Shown in pieces: positions 1-10,249 of a stretch of DNA of 64,000 nt. A program made the translations under genes and the position numbers. The first letter of the stretch is position 1, and each line of letters opens with the position of its first letter. Origin of the DNA: Moniliophthora roreri (lineage: Eukaryota > Basidiomycota > Agaricomycetes > Agaricales > Marasmiaceae); assembly GCA_001466705.2 (NCBI GenBank), contig LATX02000021.1, forward strand, positions 1 through 64,000. The letters run 5' to 3'. Under the pieces are notes generated by a model, which was given only the letters and a program-made list of their open reading frames with translations, searched no databases and was not told the DNA's origin.

Positions 1-245
1 TGTCTGCAGAAAAAGGAGTCACCCTGTGACGGCTCGAGAGCCTTGGACCCCGTACCTTGAGCACGCGGATCGCTATAGCCTTAGGTATCAGATCCAGTCG
101 TAATTTGTCTCAGGCATCAGGATTTCCCCACGGCCACTTTCCCGGCTTTTTCCCCTTTTTTGGGCAAAAAACGGAATAAGAAAAAGTTTCCTGATCCTAG
201 TAATTTGCCCTAAAGTATCGTTGCCAACACACAAAAATAGCAATA
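1..245. other. Unassigned left-edge sequence
   Basis: These bases precede the point (about 246) where similarity to the gag of the second chromovirus starts, so copy 1 is truncated on its 5' side here. The stretch is richer in G+C than what follows. It contains a run near 75-95 that faintly resembles a copia-type primer-binding site (GGTATCAGATCC), but no LTR end can be placed. No convincing gene is seen. Confidence 0.4.
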
Positions 246-840
246 AAGGATATATGAATGGGTGTGGAGTTAATGACAAAGCACTTCTATACTGGTTCAA
301 GAATGGATTAAATGACAGCCTTAGAGGCTCAGTATGGAGTCTTTGCCTAACATCAAAAACACTTGCCAATTAGATGACAGAAGTATCTAATCAAGATAGA
401 ACATGGCAAATGAATAGAGAGTATCTCACATACTGACAAGATAATCAAGAACAGAACAAGAGAAAAGAGACTATTGAGACAAAGAAAGAAAGTCCAAGTC
501 CTGCACCAAAGGAATGGTCACTGACTAAAAGTACAGTAGCTAAAGATCCCAATGCAATGGACATAGACACAATGAGAAAGAAAGGACTATGCTTTAGATG
601 CAAAAAGCCAGGTTATTGCTTCTTTGAATGTTCAAGTAAAGGAGAATTTAAACCAGCTGGCTCTACCAGAGAGAGATGGGCAGAAGTGGAACAAGTGGAA
701 ACCTAGATTTGAATCAGTTTTCAAAAGAACAACAGAAGAAACTCCTACAGAAGCTAATGAAAAATCTAGATGGAGATTTTTTAGAAGCCTCAGAGATTAG
801 CACTGATCTTTGAAAGGCACACATGAACATTCAATCTTAT
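246..840 (+). pseudogene. Chromovirus copy 1 gag remnant with zinc knuckle
   Basis: The tail of the gag nucleocapsid region is visible. The zinc-knuckle segment at 590-631 reads CFRCKKPGYCFFEC, so the histidine of the usual CCHC box is tyrosine. Sequence around 250-350 aligns with copy 2 near 56090-56200. Internal stops and lost frame make it non-functional. The N-terminal half of gag is missing. Confidence 0.75.
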
Positions 841-1011
841 AATACTTTGTTTTGTAAATTATGACATCATCAATCCAGAATTGAATGAAGTTATAAAAAA
901 GATTAAATCAGGTCTCTAGTTTGAAAGAAAGAAAGAAATTCCCAGTCCAAACTGTTGCTTTTCTGATTTATAGTACACAAAACAAGATAATCTGAAGCCT
1001 CAGAACAGACA

Positions 1012-1480
1012 TTGAAAGAAATAAATCAACTAAATGATATCAACACTGCAAAGGTCTTAGATAAATTAGGAAGACCACCAATGCTAATTAGATCATCAAA
1101 GCAACAGACAAATGTCAAGCTAGTAGCAATGTCATTAGATGATTACAGACTGATCAATATAAAAGCATTCTTGACAGTGGATGTCCTAGCAGTGCAATCA
1201 ACAAGAAATGGGTTGAAAAACATTAAATCAACACAATGAAATATGTAAGACCTATTCCAGTATACAACACAGACAGGACATTGAACTCAGAAGGACCAAT
1301 TATAGAGAAAGTTGATCTAAGAATTGAGATTGGCAAACATATAGAGATTCTGAGTTTTAACATAACAAATTTGGGAGAAATTAATATGTTTATCAGTTAT
1401 AAATGGCTGAAATGACATAACCCAGATATAAATTGGATTACAGGTCAGATTAGATTCAATAGATGTTCTATAGAACACCA
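1012..1480 (+). pseudogene. Chromovirus copy 1 protease-region remnant
   Basis: This matches the linker and retropepsin-like protease of copy 2 (57.0-57.3 kb). The active-site region reads DSGCPSS at 1173-1193, so the catalytic Asp-Ser-Gly is still visible here, whereas copy 2 reads NSRCTGS. The beta-strand region that follows ends in MFISYKWL-like sequence, where copy 2 has MFIGYEWI. Frameshifts and stops break it. The hAT-like insertion begins shortly downstream. Confidence 0.7.
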
Positions 1481-1608
1481 GATGTACTAGGAATATGTGG
1501 AACTGGAAGATGATAATGATAAAGAAGATACAGAAATTGGACTTAGAGATCAGATACTTATGATAGATATTGAACAAGTGATCTAAATCTGACTATGCAC
1601 CTGCAAAA

Positions 1609-3374
1609 AGTATGTAGAATTATAATAGTGTTGCAGCAGAATTATGAGGGCTGCAATGTACCATAATAAATCCAGCTAGATTTTAAGTGTATTATAGCCT
1701 GGTTGCAATATATTGAAATATTTTAACTGCCTTACAACCTGGAATGTTGGTGTAATGTTGACAGACCTTCCTAATAAACTGTAATATCGGTGTAAACAAC
1801 CACATTACAACCTATATAGAGTCATTACAACAAGTTAAAACCCCAGTACATGCACATTATAACACAATTTCAAATATAAGTAAAGTTCTTAGTGCAACAG
1901 CATATAAAAACCCATGCAACATGACAATGTAACAAGGCTTTAGTATTAGGTCCACCTATTTATGTTTATAATGAAACTAAATTTTAATTAATAAATGATA
2001 AGCTGGTGTGAGTAGAATAAAATATTGACCTCTCTGGGAGATGGTGGACAAAACTCATCAGAGAGCCAGTTTTGCAACACATGAGGCAACTACCTCAACT
2101 TCATGGCAGCCAAAGTGCCACAGCATTGGCAAATTCCCATGCCTAACCCTTTGCCCAAGCCACCACCATCAATGAACGACATTGATGACAGCTCCCCCAT
2201 TTCCTCTCTCTCAAACTCAAAAATTACCAGTTCTGGTCTCAGCAAGGTCTACTATAATACACAACATCAATAATGGGCTCATTGAAGATATAAAGGTACA
2301 TAAAATTGAAAATGGCTCCAATGCCATTGCCAGTCCTACTGGCTCACTGATGTAAATTTTACCCTTACAGAGGTTCCCTTTGACCACCAATCCCAAGTCT
2401 GTACCATTCTAGAAGGGGTTGGTAGGTTGTAGTAGGGGAAAACATGCCCTCAGGTACGTGTTTGTTGGAATGTCTTGGATTGCATGATTCANAGTATGTA
2501 GAATTATAATAGTGTTGCAGCAGAATTATGAGGGCTGCAATGTACCATAATAAATCCAGCTAGATTTTAAGTGTATTATAGCCTGGTTGCAATATATTGA
2601 AATATTTTAACTGCCTTACAACCTCCTTACAACCACATTACAACTGTCTGGAAGGATTATTTGACATTATAGCCACATTACAACCACATTACAACCTATA
2701 TAGAGTCATTACAACAAGTTAAAACCCCAGTACATGCACATTATAACACAATTTCAAATATAAGTAAAGTTCTTAGTGCAACAGCATATAAAAACCCATG
2801 CAACATGACAATGTAACAAGGCTTTAGTATTAGGTACACCTATTTATGTTTATAATGAAACTAATTTTTAATTAATAAATGATAAGCTGGTGTGAGTAGA
2901 ATAAAATGTTGACCTCTCTGGGAGATGGTGGACAAAACTCATCAGAGAGCTGGTTTTGCAACATGTGAGGCAACTACCTCAACTTCACAGTGGTCAAAGT
3001 GCCACAGCATTGGCAAATTCCTATGCCTAACTCTTTGCCCAAACCACCACCATTGACGAATGACATTGATGACAGCTCCCCTGTTTCCTCTCTCTCAAGC
3101 TCAAAAATTACTAGTTCTGGTCTCAGCAAGGTCTACTATAATACACAACATCAATAATGGGCTCATTGAAGATATAAAGGTACATAAAATTGAAAATGGC
3201 TCCAATGCCATTGCCAGTCCTACTGGCTCACTGATGTAAATTTTACCCTTACAGAGGTTCCCTTTGACCACCAATCCCAAGTCTGTACCATTCTAGAAGG
3301 GGTTGGTAGGTTGTAGTAGGGGAAAACATGCCCTCAGGTACGTGTTTGTTGGAATGTCTTGGATTGCATGATTC
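1609..3374. repeat. Near-identical direct duplication across an N (1609-2491 and 2493-3374)
   Basis: Sequence starting AGTATGTAGAATTATAATAG occurs at 1609 and again immediately after the N at 2492. The two copies stay collinear to GGATTGCATGATTCA (ending 2491 and about 3374). They differ by scattered bases and by one replaced segment of about 60 bp (around 1740-1800 versus 2620-2690). The join exactly at an N suggests two overlapping contigs or haplotypes placed end to end, not a biological tandem duplication. Confidence 0.8.
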
Positions 3375-3540
3375 ACACCTAAAGAAGTTCCAAGGTTGAG
3401 TGATTGAGGACAACAATGCATGTCAATGCCACAGATGTGTTGCTTGCAAAAACAGGGGGAAGTGTAGAGGGTGGGTAAGGTGTGTGGCCATAGCCTGAGT
3501 TTTTTCTTTTAAAGACAAAACTTAACCTTTTCTTTCAACA

Positions 3541-3838
3541 GGTTCAACTACAGCCAACGCCAACACAAATAAATGCAAATGAGCAAGTACAAACCACAAA
3601 TAAATGCCAAAAAAGTGAACAAACACCTCTCACCTTGTCCTATTTCCTAAGCATACCAACAGCCCCCAAGCATGCCAACTGTTCATCAGGCATATTTGAG
3701 ACTGTGATTATGCTGACACTATTGAACACCACCTCATCCCATTCCCTGGACACACCAGCACCAACAATGACACACTGGCAGCTTCCAAACACACCAGACA
3801 GTTCAAGCAGTGACAGTACACCAACAACTCTATTTTGT
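3541..3838 (+). pseudogene. Possible relic exon within the hAT-like element
   Basis: A pyrimidine tract ending TTTCTTTCAACAG precedes an open stretch rich in Ser, Thr and Pro, which runs to TTTTG followed by GTAAGT. This looks like an exon with a good acceptor and donor. No protein family is recognised. It could be a decayed host or transposase gene carried by the element, or coincidence. Confidence 0.3.
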
Positions 3839-4378
3839 AAGTCCACTATCTACTCTGCTCCCTTTATTGACTGACCAAGGTCTTTGGTAGCTTGTATGAT
3901 TGCTTGAAGCTGTAAGAACAGTACTCACTACCAGTTGAGAGTATTTGTATGATGTATTGTATGTATGTATGTACTATCATGTAACTGTGTATTGTAGTAC
4001 AGTTCAATATAAGTAATTTTACATTTATATTTATGTGCAATATATGTGTGAGTGATTCTGATAAGGATTTGGTACCTATTTGCTGTCCAGTAGAGTTGTA
4101 ATGTAGTTGTAACATTATCTTTGGGTTGTAATGGCATTGCAACTCATCATAATTATTATGGAACCTGTAATTATTACAGTACATTACAACTACCTTACAA
4201 CTATGTTATCATATCTGACTTGGCATATAACAGGGTTGCTAATGATTATGAAAGTCATAATGCATTATGGGGGTTATAACTCTAATACAATGCTACATAC
4301 TTTTTGCAGGTGATATGAGAATATTACTACTAAAATAGCAATAGAAGCAGGAAGAGGGAAGAGAGATTGTTCAAAGAG

Positions 4379-6254
4379 ATAGTTTCTGAATGCTATAGGG
4401 ACTTCAAGAATATATTCAACAAAGAAGAGTTTGATCAGCTTCCCCCAAGATGACTATAGGATCATGCAATTGAACTAATTCCAGAGTTGAAGAGAGAAAA
4501 CTCAGCAAAGATATACCCTTTAAGTCCAGAGGAACAAAATCAACTTGATAATTTTCTTGAGGAAATGTTGAAAACAGGACAGATAAGACCTTCAAAATCA
4601 CCATTTGCATTACTCTTTTTCTTGGTTAAAAAGAAAGATGGAAAGCCTAGACCTATTCAAGTACCAGAGACTAAATGAGCAAACAATAAAAAACCAATAT
4701 CCTTTGCTGTATCTCAAGAACTTGTTGATAAGCTTAAAGGTGCTGTATGGTTTTCAAAGATAGATATCTGATGGGGATATAATAACATCCAGATAAAAGA
4801 AGGAGACAAGTAGAAGGCAGCATTTCTTACAAATCAGGGANACCAATCTCCAGGGCCTGTAGCGAGGAAGCAAAACTGGAATGGCACACAAATTTATACA
4901 CCAAACAAACTCGTCATGTATTCACAATCAGAGGGGGCAGAGTTACTTGAGCATGTATGAATATCTAGCTGTCCTTATATACAGTCCAAGGAATATATCT
5001 ACAGGAAATTATAAATAATGTCCGATAATTCAGGAAATGACAAATGAGTGACTGAGATACTAAAAGAGGGATTATTCAGATGTCATAGAGTCTGGCCACT
5101 AGGGTATCCGACCATATCCGCATGGGTATCTATGTTTCCAGGTGTTCTAGATTCTATAATTTGTATTTTCTCTTTTCTAAGTCAGGTATCCATGAGCGGA
5201 TGGCTGTATCCGTCCCATCTTTTGACAGCATTTCCCTTTTCTAGTATCTGCACATCGGCAGAGGCCTAGATGCCAAAGTTTCCAAGGTCGGAACATGCTG
5301 TTATTGTTCCTATCTCCTTTGACAATGCATGCTCAGTCTTATTTAGGATTTCTTGTGTGTTAGATATTCTTCATATGTCTCGTTGTATCTGTCTGTAGGT
5401 AGTGGATGTCCTTCAGAAGTGATTTCTGTCTTTCTGAGCAGTCTTTGTACCTAGTTTGCTTATCGCATATTGTTTAGCTGCCGGTGAATTCTTTATTAAA
5501 AGATTGCCTGCTTTGACTCTGATCCATATATTGACTTTGGAGGAGGATCATTCGATGATTGTTCCTGTTCTAAGTCGTCTTTCTGTTTTGATGTCTCCTC
5601 TAAGTACCTCTGTACTGTTTGACTGCAGCTTGCACTTTGCAGATGTCATAGAAAAGTAAAGTAGAAGTTAAAATCCCATTGATAGCACTTTGAGAGCTTG
5701 GTTAACTAGCCAATGCGTTCATTGGGCCATAGTTAGATTCCCTACAGGTTTTGGGAGTGATCCACTTTGGATCTGATACGTAGACAGATTANATAGTTTC
5801 TGAATGCTATAGGGACTTCAAGAATATATTCAACAAAGAAGAGTTTGATCAGCTTCCCCCAAGATGACTATAGGATCATGCAATTGAACTAATTCCAGAG
5901 TTGAAGAGAGAAAACTCAGCAAAGATATACCCTTTAAGTCCAGAGGAACAAAATCAACTTGATAATTTTCTTGAGGAAATGTTGAAAACAGGACAGATAA
6001 GACCTTCAAAATCACCATTTGCATTACTCTTTTTCTTGGTTAAAAAGAAAGATGGAAAGCCTAGACCTATTCAAGTACCAGAGACTAAATGAGCAAACAA
6101 TAAAAAACCAATATCCTTTGCTGTATCTCAAGAACTTGTTGATAAGCTTAAAGGTGCTGTATGGTTTTCAAAGATAGATATCTGATGGGGATATAATAAC
6201 ATCCAGATAAAAGAAGGAGACAAGTAGAAGGCAGCATTTCTTACAAATCAGGGA
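4379..6254. repeat. Direct duplication across two Ns with a 950-bp foreign block between
   Basis: Bases 4379-4840 recur at 5793-6254 with an offset of 1414, and the open frames inside are identical. Between them lie an N (4841), 950 bp unrelated to the retroelement (4842-5791) and a second N (5792). The second copy reads on into intact-order reverse transcriptase, so the first copy and the block are probably mis-joined contigs or an alternative haplotype. Confidence 0.8.
4842..5791. other. Unassigned block between two assembly Ns, possibly retroelement-derived
   Basis: This is not part of chromovirus copy 1. It contains a CTTATATACAG-like TATA region near 4975. Near 5770-5780 it has sequence whose complement (CGTATCAGATCC) is reminiscent of a copia-type primer-binding site. 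No convincing coding region is present. It may be a piece of a copia-like element in reverse orientation. Placement in the chromosome is doubtful because Ns bound it. Confidence 0.3.
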
Positions 6255-6720
6255 ATGTTGAAACTGAACCTTTAGTCATGTTCTTTGGTCTTGCAAACTC
6301 TCCTGCTACATTTCAAACTATAATGAACATGATTTTATGAGAAGAGATTAATACAGGAAAAGTTGTAGTTTATATGGATAATATCCTGATTTTCACCAAA
6401 ATGTTGAAAGGACATTGTCATATAGTAAGAAGAGTACTGAGGAAACTTTGAGAAAACAAACTCTACTTAAAACCAGAAAAATATGTCTTGAAGACACTAA
6501 AAGTAGAGTTTCTTAGACTAATTATTGAAAACAGACAAGTTAAGATAGAACCAGATAAGGTAAAGGCTGTTGCCAAATGGCTGACTCCCAAATATAAAAG
6601 GGATGTCCAATAGTTTTTGGGTTTTATTAACTTCTACTGACAATTTATCCAAGATTTCAGAAGAATAGCAAAACCTCTCACAAAGTTGACTGGAAAGAAT
6701 AATTGGAAATGGGCAGATGA
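5793..6720 (+). pseudogene. Chromovirus copy 1 reverse transcriptase remnant
   Basis: The segment encodes recognisable Ty3/gypsy reverse transcriptase blocks, including RPSKSPFALLFFLVKKKDGK-like sequence near 6000-6060. The catalytic box reads YMDN at 6371-6382 where an active enzyme has YxDD. A segment resembling the conserved VxxFLGF motif follows near 6610. Stops at former Trp, Gln and Arg codons and a frameshift make it inactive. Its start is duplicated at 4379-4840 by the assembly. Confidence 0.8.
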
Positions 6721-7160
6721 TTAGCAGCAAGCTTTTGAGAAATTAAAATCAAAGGTTACCAGTGCTTCTGTTCTAGTAATCCTAAATGACAAAGATCAGT
6801 TTAGAGTTGAAGCAGATTCTTTAGATTTTGCAATACTTTTGCAATTCCAAGATAATAAATAGAAACCAGTAGAATTCCTTTCCCATGTGTTGAATGAAAC
6901 AGAGTGCAATTATGAGATTTACAATGAGGAATTGCTTGCAATTATCATAGCACTAAAAGAATAGAGCCAATATTTATTAGAAAGCACCTAAGAATTCAAG
7001 ATTTGGTCAGATCACAAAAATCTCAAATATATCTGAAAGCCTCAAGACCTTAACCAAAGACAAGCTAGATGGATCACTGTGATGCAAGACTGTCGTTTCA
7101 CATTGCATCAAAAACCCAGAAAGCAAATGATAAAGGCTGATCTTTTGTTAAGATGACAAA
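6720..7160 (+). pseudogene. Chromovirus copy 1 RNase H remnant
   Basis: It aligns with the RNase H domain of copy 2 (59.9-60.3 kb). Recognisable pieces are EADS near 6810, the HVLNET-like segment near 6885, and the distal HQKPRKQMIKADLL-like segment near 7110-7145. Several stops lie inside. It ends just before the small inverted-repeat insertion at 7168. Confidence 0.7.
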
Positions 7161-7167
7161 GACATAA

Positions 7168-7745
7168 CATCAGTAGGATGACATCACCCAGCCTTTCTGG
7201 CATTTTTGTGGCCTTTTGTGGCATTTTAGGCTGAAATGCCAAAGGTAAAAGGCTAGGCCTGGTTTTCCAAAATGCTGGCACTTTTTTGGGCCAGGAATTG
7301 CTCTCAAAAAGGCCAAAAGGCTGACTGGGCCAGGGTTCTAGACTCCAAAAAGGCTAGGTTCCCTAGAGCAGCTAGCTGTGTCCCATTGTGTATGTTATTG
7401 AAAATACACAGGTCAAGCTGGGAGGGAATTTTTGGGTGTAAATAGGTTTCATACAATGCAAATTTATGCACAGGAAGCTCACTGTAAAGAGCACTGATGA
7501 GCATGGTTAGTGTGGGCTATAGGATACTATAAACTTGATAAATTGGCTTGAATTATAATCTGCTGAGTACATAGTGTCCTCTGTAGTCTGAGTGTGCTAT
7601 TACTAGGTAACAGGTGCACAGTTGTGTACTTATAATTGAGATAAGATGCTTCAACCTCTCAACATTTTGGCCTTTGACCTTTAAAAGGCCAGAAATGCTG
7701 GAAATGCTGTAAAAGGCTGAATGGCAAGTTGTCAATGTACTGATG
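7168..7745. mobile_element. 578-bp non-autonomous inverted-repeat element in copy 1
   Basis: The element separates the RNase H and integrase parts, which are joined directly in copy 2. It starts CATCAGTAGGATGACA and ends with the complement of CATCAGTACATTGACA, giving imperfect terminal inverted repeats. These continue inward as CAGCCTTTCTGGCATTT versus CAGCCTTTTACAGCATTT. The interior is rich in GGCATTTT/GGCCTTTT words. No target duplication could be fixed. No coding capacity is seen. Confidence 0.6.
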
Positions 7746-7839
7746 AAGGAGGAGGTAGATGACAATCAAAACATCGTTTTACTTAAACTAGAGCTTTTTT
7801 GAAGATTATATTCAGCAGCAATCACAACAGACAATGATG

Positions 7840-9050
7840 TAATTATTCAGATCAAAGATTTCAAAGATCAAGACTCAATAATTAAAATTCCTCTTAATAG
7901 GAAGGAAAAAGAATAGAAAGAAAATAATAAAATTGTCACATGGAAAGATTAGATTTACATGCCTATACATGCTAAACTCCAAGAAGACATAATCAAATTA
8001 CATTATAATATACCAATTGAAGGACATCCAGGTAGACTCAAAACATTAGAATAAATCACCTGCAATTATTAGTAGCCTAAGATAAATCTTGATGTAAAGT
8101 GATATACAGATGGATGTGAAAGGTGCTAAAAATCTAAGCCAAGAAGAGAGGCACCATTATAGCCAAATAAAATTCCAACAAGAGCATGGGAAATAATATT
8201 AATTGATTTTATAGGCCTACTTTCTAAATCAAAAGGCTTTGATATGATCATGGTAGTTGTCAACAAATTAACAAATTAAAGAAAGTATTCTTTATTCTAA
8301 CTACACAACAGATCACATTGGAAGGCACAGCATGTCTATATGTAGATAATGTCTTCAAGGAACATGGATTATCTCAAAAGGTCATTTGTAATAGAGGCAC
8401 TCAATTCAACTCCAAATTTATGAAAGCACTCTTCAAGATCTTAGAAGTAATGGCAAATATGTCTACAGCTTACCATCCACAAACTAATAGACAGACTGAA
8501 CATATGAATCAGGAAATTAAAAAGTACCTTAGAATTTACATTAATTATTGACAAGATGATTAGGCAGACTGGCTGTCTATCACTCAATTTGCTTACAACA
8601 ATAAGGTACACTCAAGCACAGGTCAAACACCATTCTTCTTGAATAACAGACAACATCTGTAGAAAGGCATGGAACCAAGAAGGAATACACAAATTCCACA
8701 AGCAAACAATTTTAGGAAAGTCATAAATCAAATTAGAGAAGAAGCCTCATCAGTACTAAAATGTGCTGCTGATTCTATGAAAGAATTCTATAATTGAAAC
8801 TGAAAAGATACTTGAGAATATAAGATTGGAGATAAGGTTTATATAGAAGCAATCAACATTAAGAGCAAGAGATTTGCTAGTAAACTTGATGATATATACT
8901 TTGGACCTTTTGAGATAATTGAGAAAATTAGAGCATCATTATATAAATTCTGATTACCAAGGACTTGGAGAATTCATCCAGTCTTCAACAAATGTCTCCT
9001 TACTCTATATTATCCTCCAGAATTTCCCAGTCAAGTAAAACCACCATCTC
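7840..9050 (+). pseudogene. Chromovirus copy 1 integrase remnant
   Basis: HHCC zinc-finger pieces are visible (LHYN...GHPG near 8000, CERC near 8115), followed by the catalytic core (WEIILIDFIG near 8190). The second catalytic position reads CNRG (Asn codon at 8390-8392) where integrases have Asp. The Glu-bearing end of the core lies near 8500-8530. Frameshifts around 8280 and many stops disable it. The C-terminal part continues to PRTW.IHPVFNKCLL near 8960-9000. Confidence 0.75.
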
Positions 9051-9069
9051 TACCTCCTATTGAAGATTT

Positions 9070-9260
9070 GGAAGTGAAGAAGTATAAAGTAGAAGAAATA
9101 TTAGACAGCAGATTGAAGAGTGGACAGTTAGATCATTTGGTCAATTGGAAAGATAAACCAAACAAAGAAAACATATGGGAACTATGAAGCAATCTCAAAG
9201 ATGCAAAAGGAGTGATTGCTGAATTTCATAAAAAACATTCTGCTATCTCAAGACTAAGAG
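9070..9260 (+). pseudogene. Chromovirus copy 1 chromodomain remnant
   Basis: The segment reads KKYKVEEILDSRLKSGQLDH, then VNWKDKPNKENIWEL, a stop and NLKDAK. This is a chromodomain with the aromatic and W-K-x-x-P features of chromovirus integrase tails. In related elements this domain targets integration to histone-marked heterochromatin. One stop replaces a residue after WEL. Confidence 0.75.
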
Positions 9261-9300
9261 ACCTTAATGCAATATTAGATTATAGGCCCTATGAAAAACA

Positions 9301-10249
9301 GTCCCCCAGGTTTTTCCAATATTTTTATTAGCAGTCCAGGATTAAGTCCTTCTATGAAGGCTTCAATGAGCATTTCATTGTTGTATTTCATATGAGATGC
9401 AAGTAGTTGGAACCTTGTAGTGTAGTTTTCTACATTGGTTCCTATTTTCAGGTCTTTTAGCTCTACTCCAGATTCTCCTGCTTGATCTGCTGTCTCAAAG
9501 CTAGCAGCAAAATCTCTTCTGAAATCAATCTATAATGGAAATTTTTCTACTATTTCTTCCTTCCTGATCTGGAGGTATTCTTCTGTCTTTACTATAGCCC
9601 AATTCAACACCATCCCTTCCTTCATATAGAAAAGAGTGAATAAAAATTTCTTTTTATCCATGTTATAGACATTGGAGTTTATTGTAAGGTAACTTGCTAC
9701 TTCACTAACAAATCTCCTTGTAACTTTTCTGTCTCCTTCATATGGAGACAGCAGGACCATTTTAAATTATTTGTCTTCTTCCCTTGTGAGAACAACTAAT
9801 GTTTGGATGTCAGTCTGTTCAGACATTTCTTTTCTAGATGGAGTGAGAGGATTCTATTCTGGGAATAGACTTCTTAATGGTGTCAATTCTTCTTTCTCTG
9901 ATATATAACTTTGTTCCAGGTTTAAGGGTTTTTCCCTTGGCCCTATTGAAGACAGTCTGAAGGTATTCAGAGTTTTCAATGACTCCAAAGGAAGCTGTCT
10001 GATATCAATGTTTAATTCTACTGGTTGAGAGGTATTCCTCTGCCAGTAATTTTAAATGGATGTATTTGGGTTTTCAATTAGTTTGATCCATCATGTCTGA
10101 TAAGGATTTCCCCAAAGAGAAGTATATTCTTCTTCTGTTGGTCTAGACCAGTCTCTTTGTTGCCTGGCCTGTTCAAGCTCTCTTTGAACCTTTAGTTTGT
10201 TAGATAGTTCTTTGTCAGAGTCTTGCAAGACTCTGTATCAGGAAGTCAT
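9301..10249 (-). pseudogene. Reverse-strand gag remnant of a different gypsy family
   Basis: Read on the minus strand from an ATG at 10249, the sequence gives a charged helical start (KELSNKLKVQRELEQARQQR) and a linker. A gag capsid-like segment follows (YEGDRKVTRRFVSEVASYL, then KKFLFTLFYMKEGMVLNWA) at 9760-9530. Further gag-like sequence continues to about 9310, where it is cut at the junction with chromovirus copy 1. Only a few stops interrupt it, so it is less decayed than copy 1. The composition differs from the gag of copy 2, so it is probably another family. Confidence 0.6.

Larger units (their letters stand above)
1598..4312. mobile_element. hAT-like non-autonomous DNA transposon inside chromovirus copy 1
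   Basis: The ends form a perfect 20-bp inverted repeat, CACCTGCAAAAAGTATGTAG at 1598-1617 and its complement at 4293-4312. The insertion splits retroelement sequence that is contiguous in copy 2. The flanks carry an imperfect duplication (TGACTATG on the left, ATATG on the right). Subterminal regions are full of short repeats of the type CATTACAAC/GTTGTAATG, as is common in hAT elements. No transposase is recognised, but a possible old exon lies at about 3541-3834. The true length is about 1.8 kb, because 883 bp of the interval are duplicated around the N at 2492. The hAT assignment is an inference from end structure. Confidence 0.65.
246..9299 (+). mobile_element. Degenerate Ty3/gypsy chromovirus, copy 1 (no LTRs seen)
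   Basis: The domain order is gag zinc knuckle, protease, reverse transcriptase, RNase H, integrase and chromodomain, which is the order of Ty3/gypsy chromoviruses. Each part aligns by eye with the better-preserved copy at 54-62.6 kb. The reading frame is broken by many TAG, TGA and TAA codons and by frameshifts, so it cannot make protein. It is interrupted by a hAT-like insertion (1598-4312), an assembly-derived block (4841-5792) and a small inverted-repeat element (7168-7745). The left end loses similarity near 246. The right end stops at about 9299, where a reverse-strand gag remnant begins. Neither LTR is present, so the copy is old and truncated at both ends. Confidence 0.85.

Noticed and set aside
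88..369. 93-codon minus-strand open frame at the left edge
   Set aside because: It overlaps the start of the plus-strand gag remnant and has no recognised similarity; it is a chance frame.
1730..4240. Clustered CATTACAAC-type repeats considered as a CRISPR-like array
   Set aside because: Spacing is irregular, units are about 9-10 bp and both orientations occur; this fits transposon subterminal repeats in a eukaryote.
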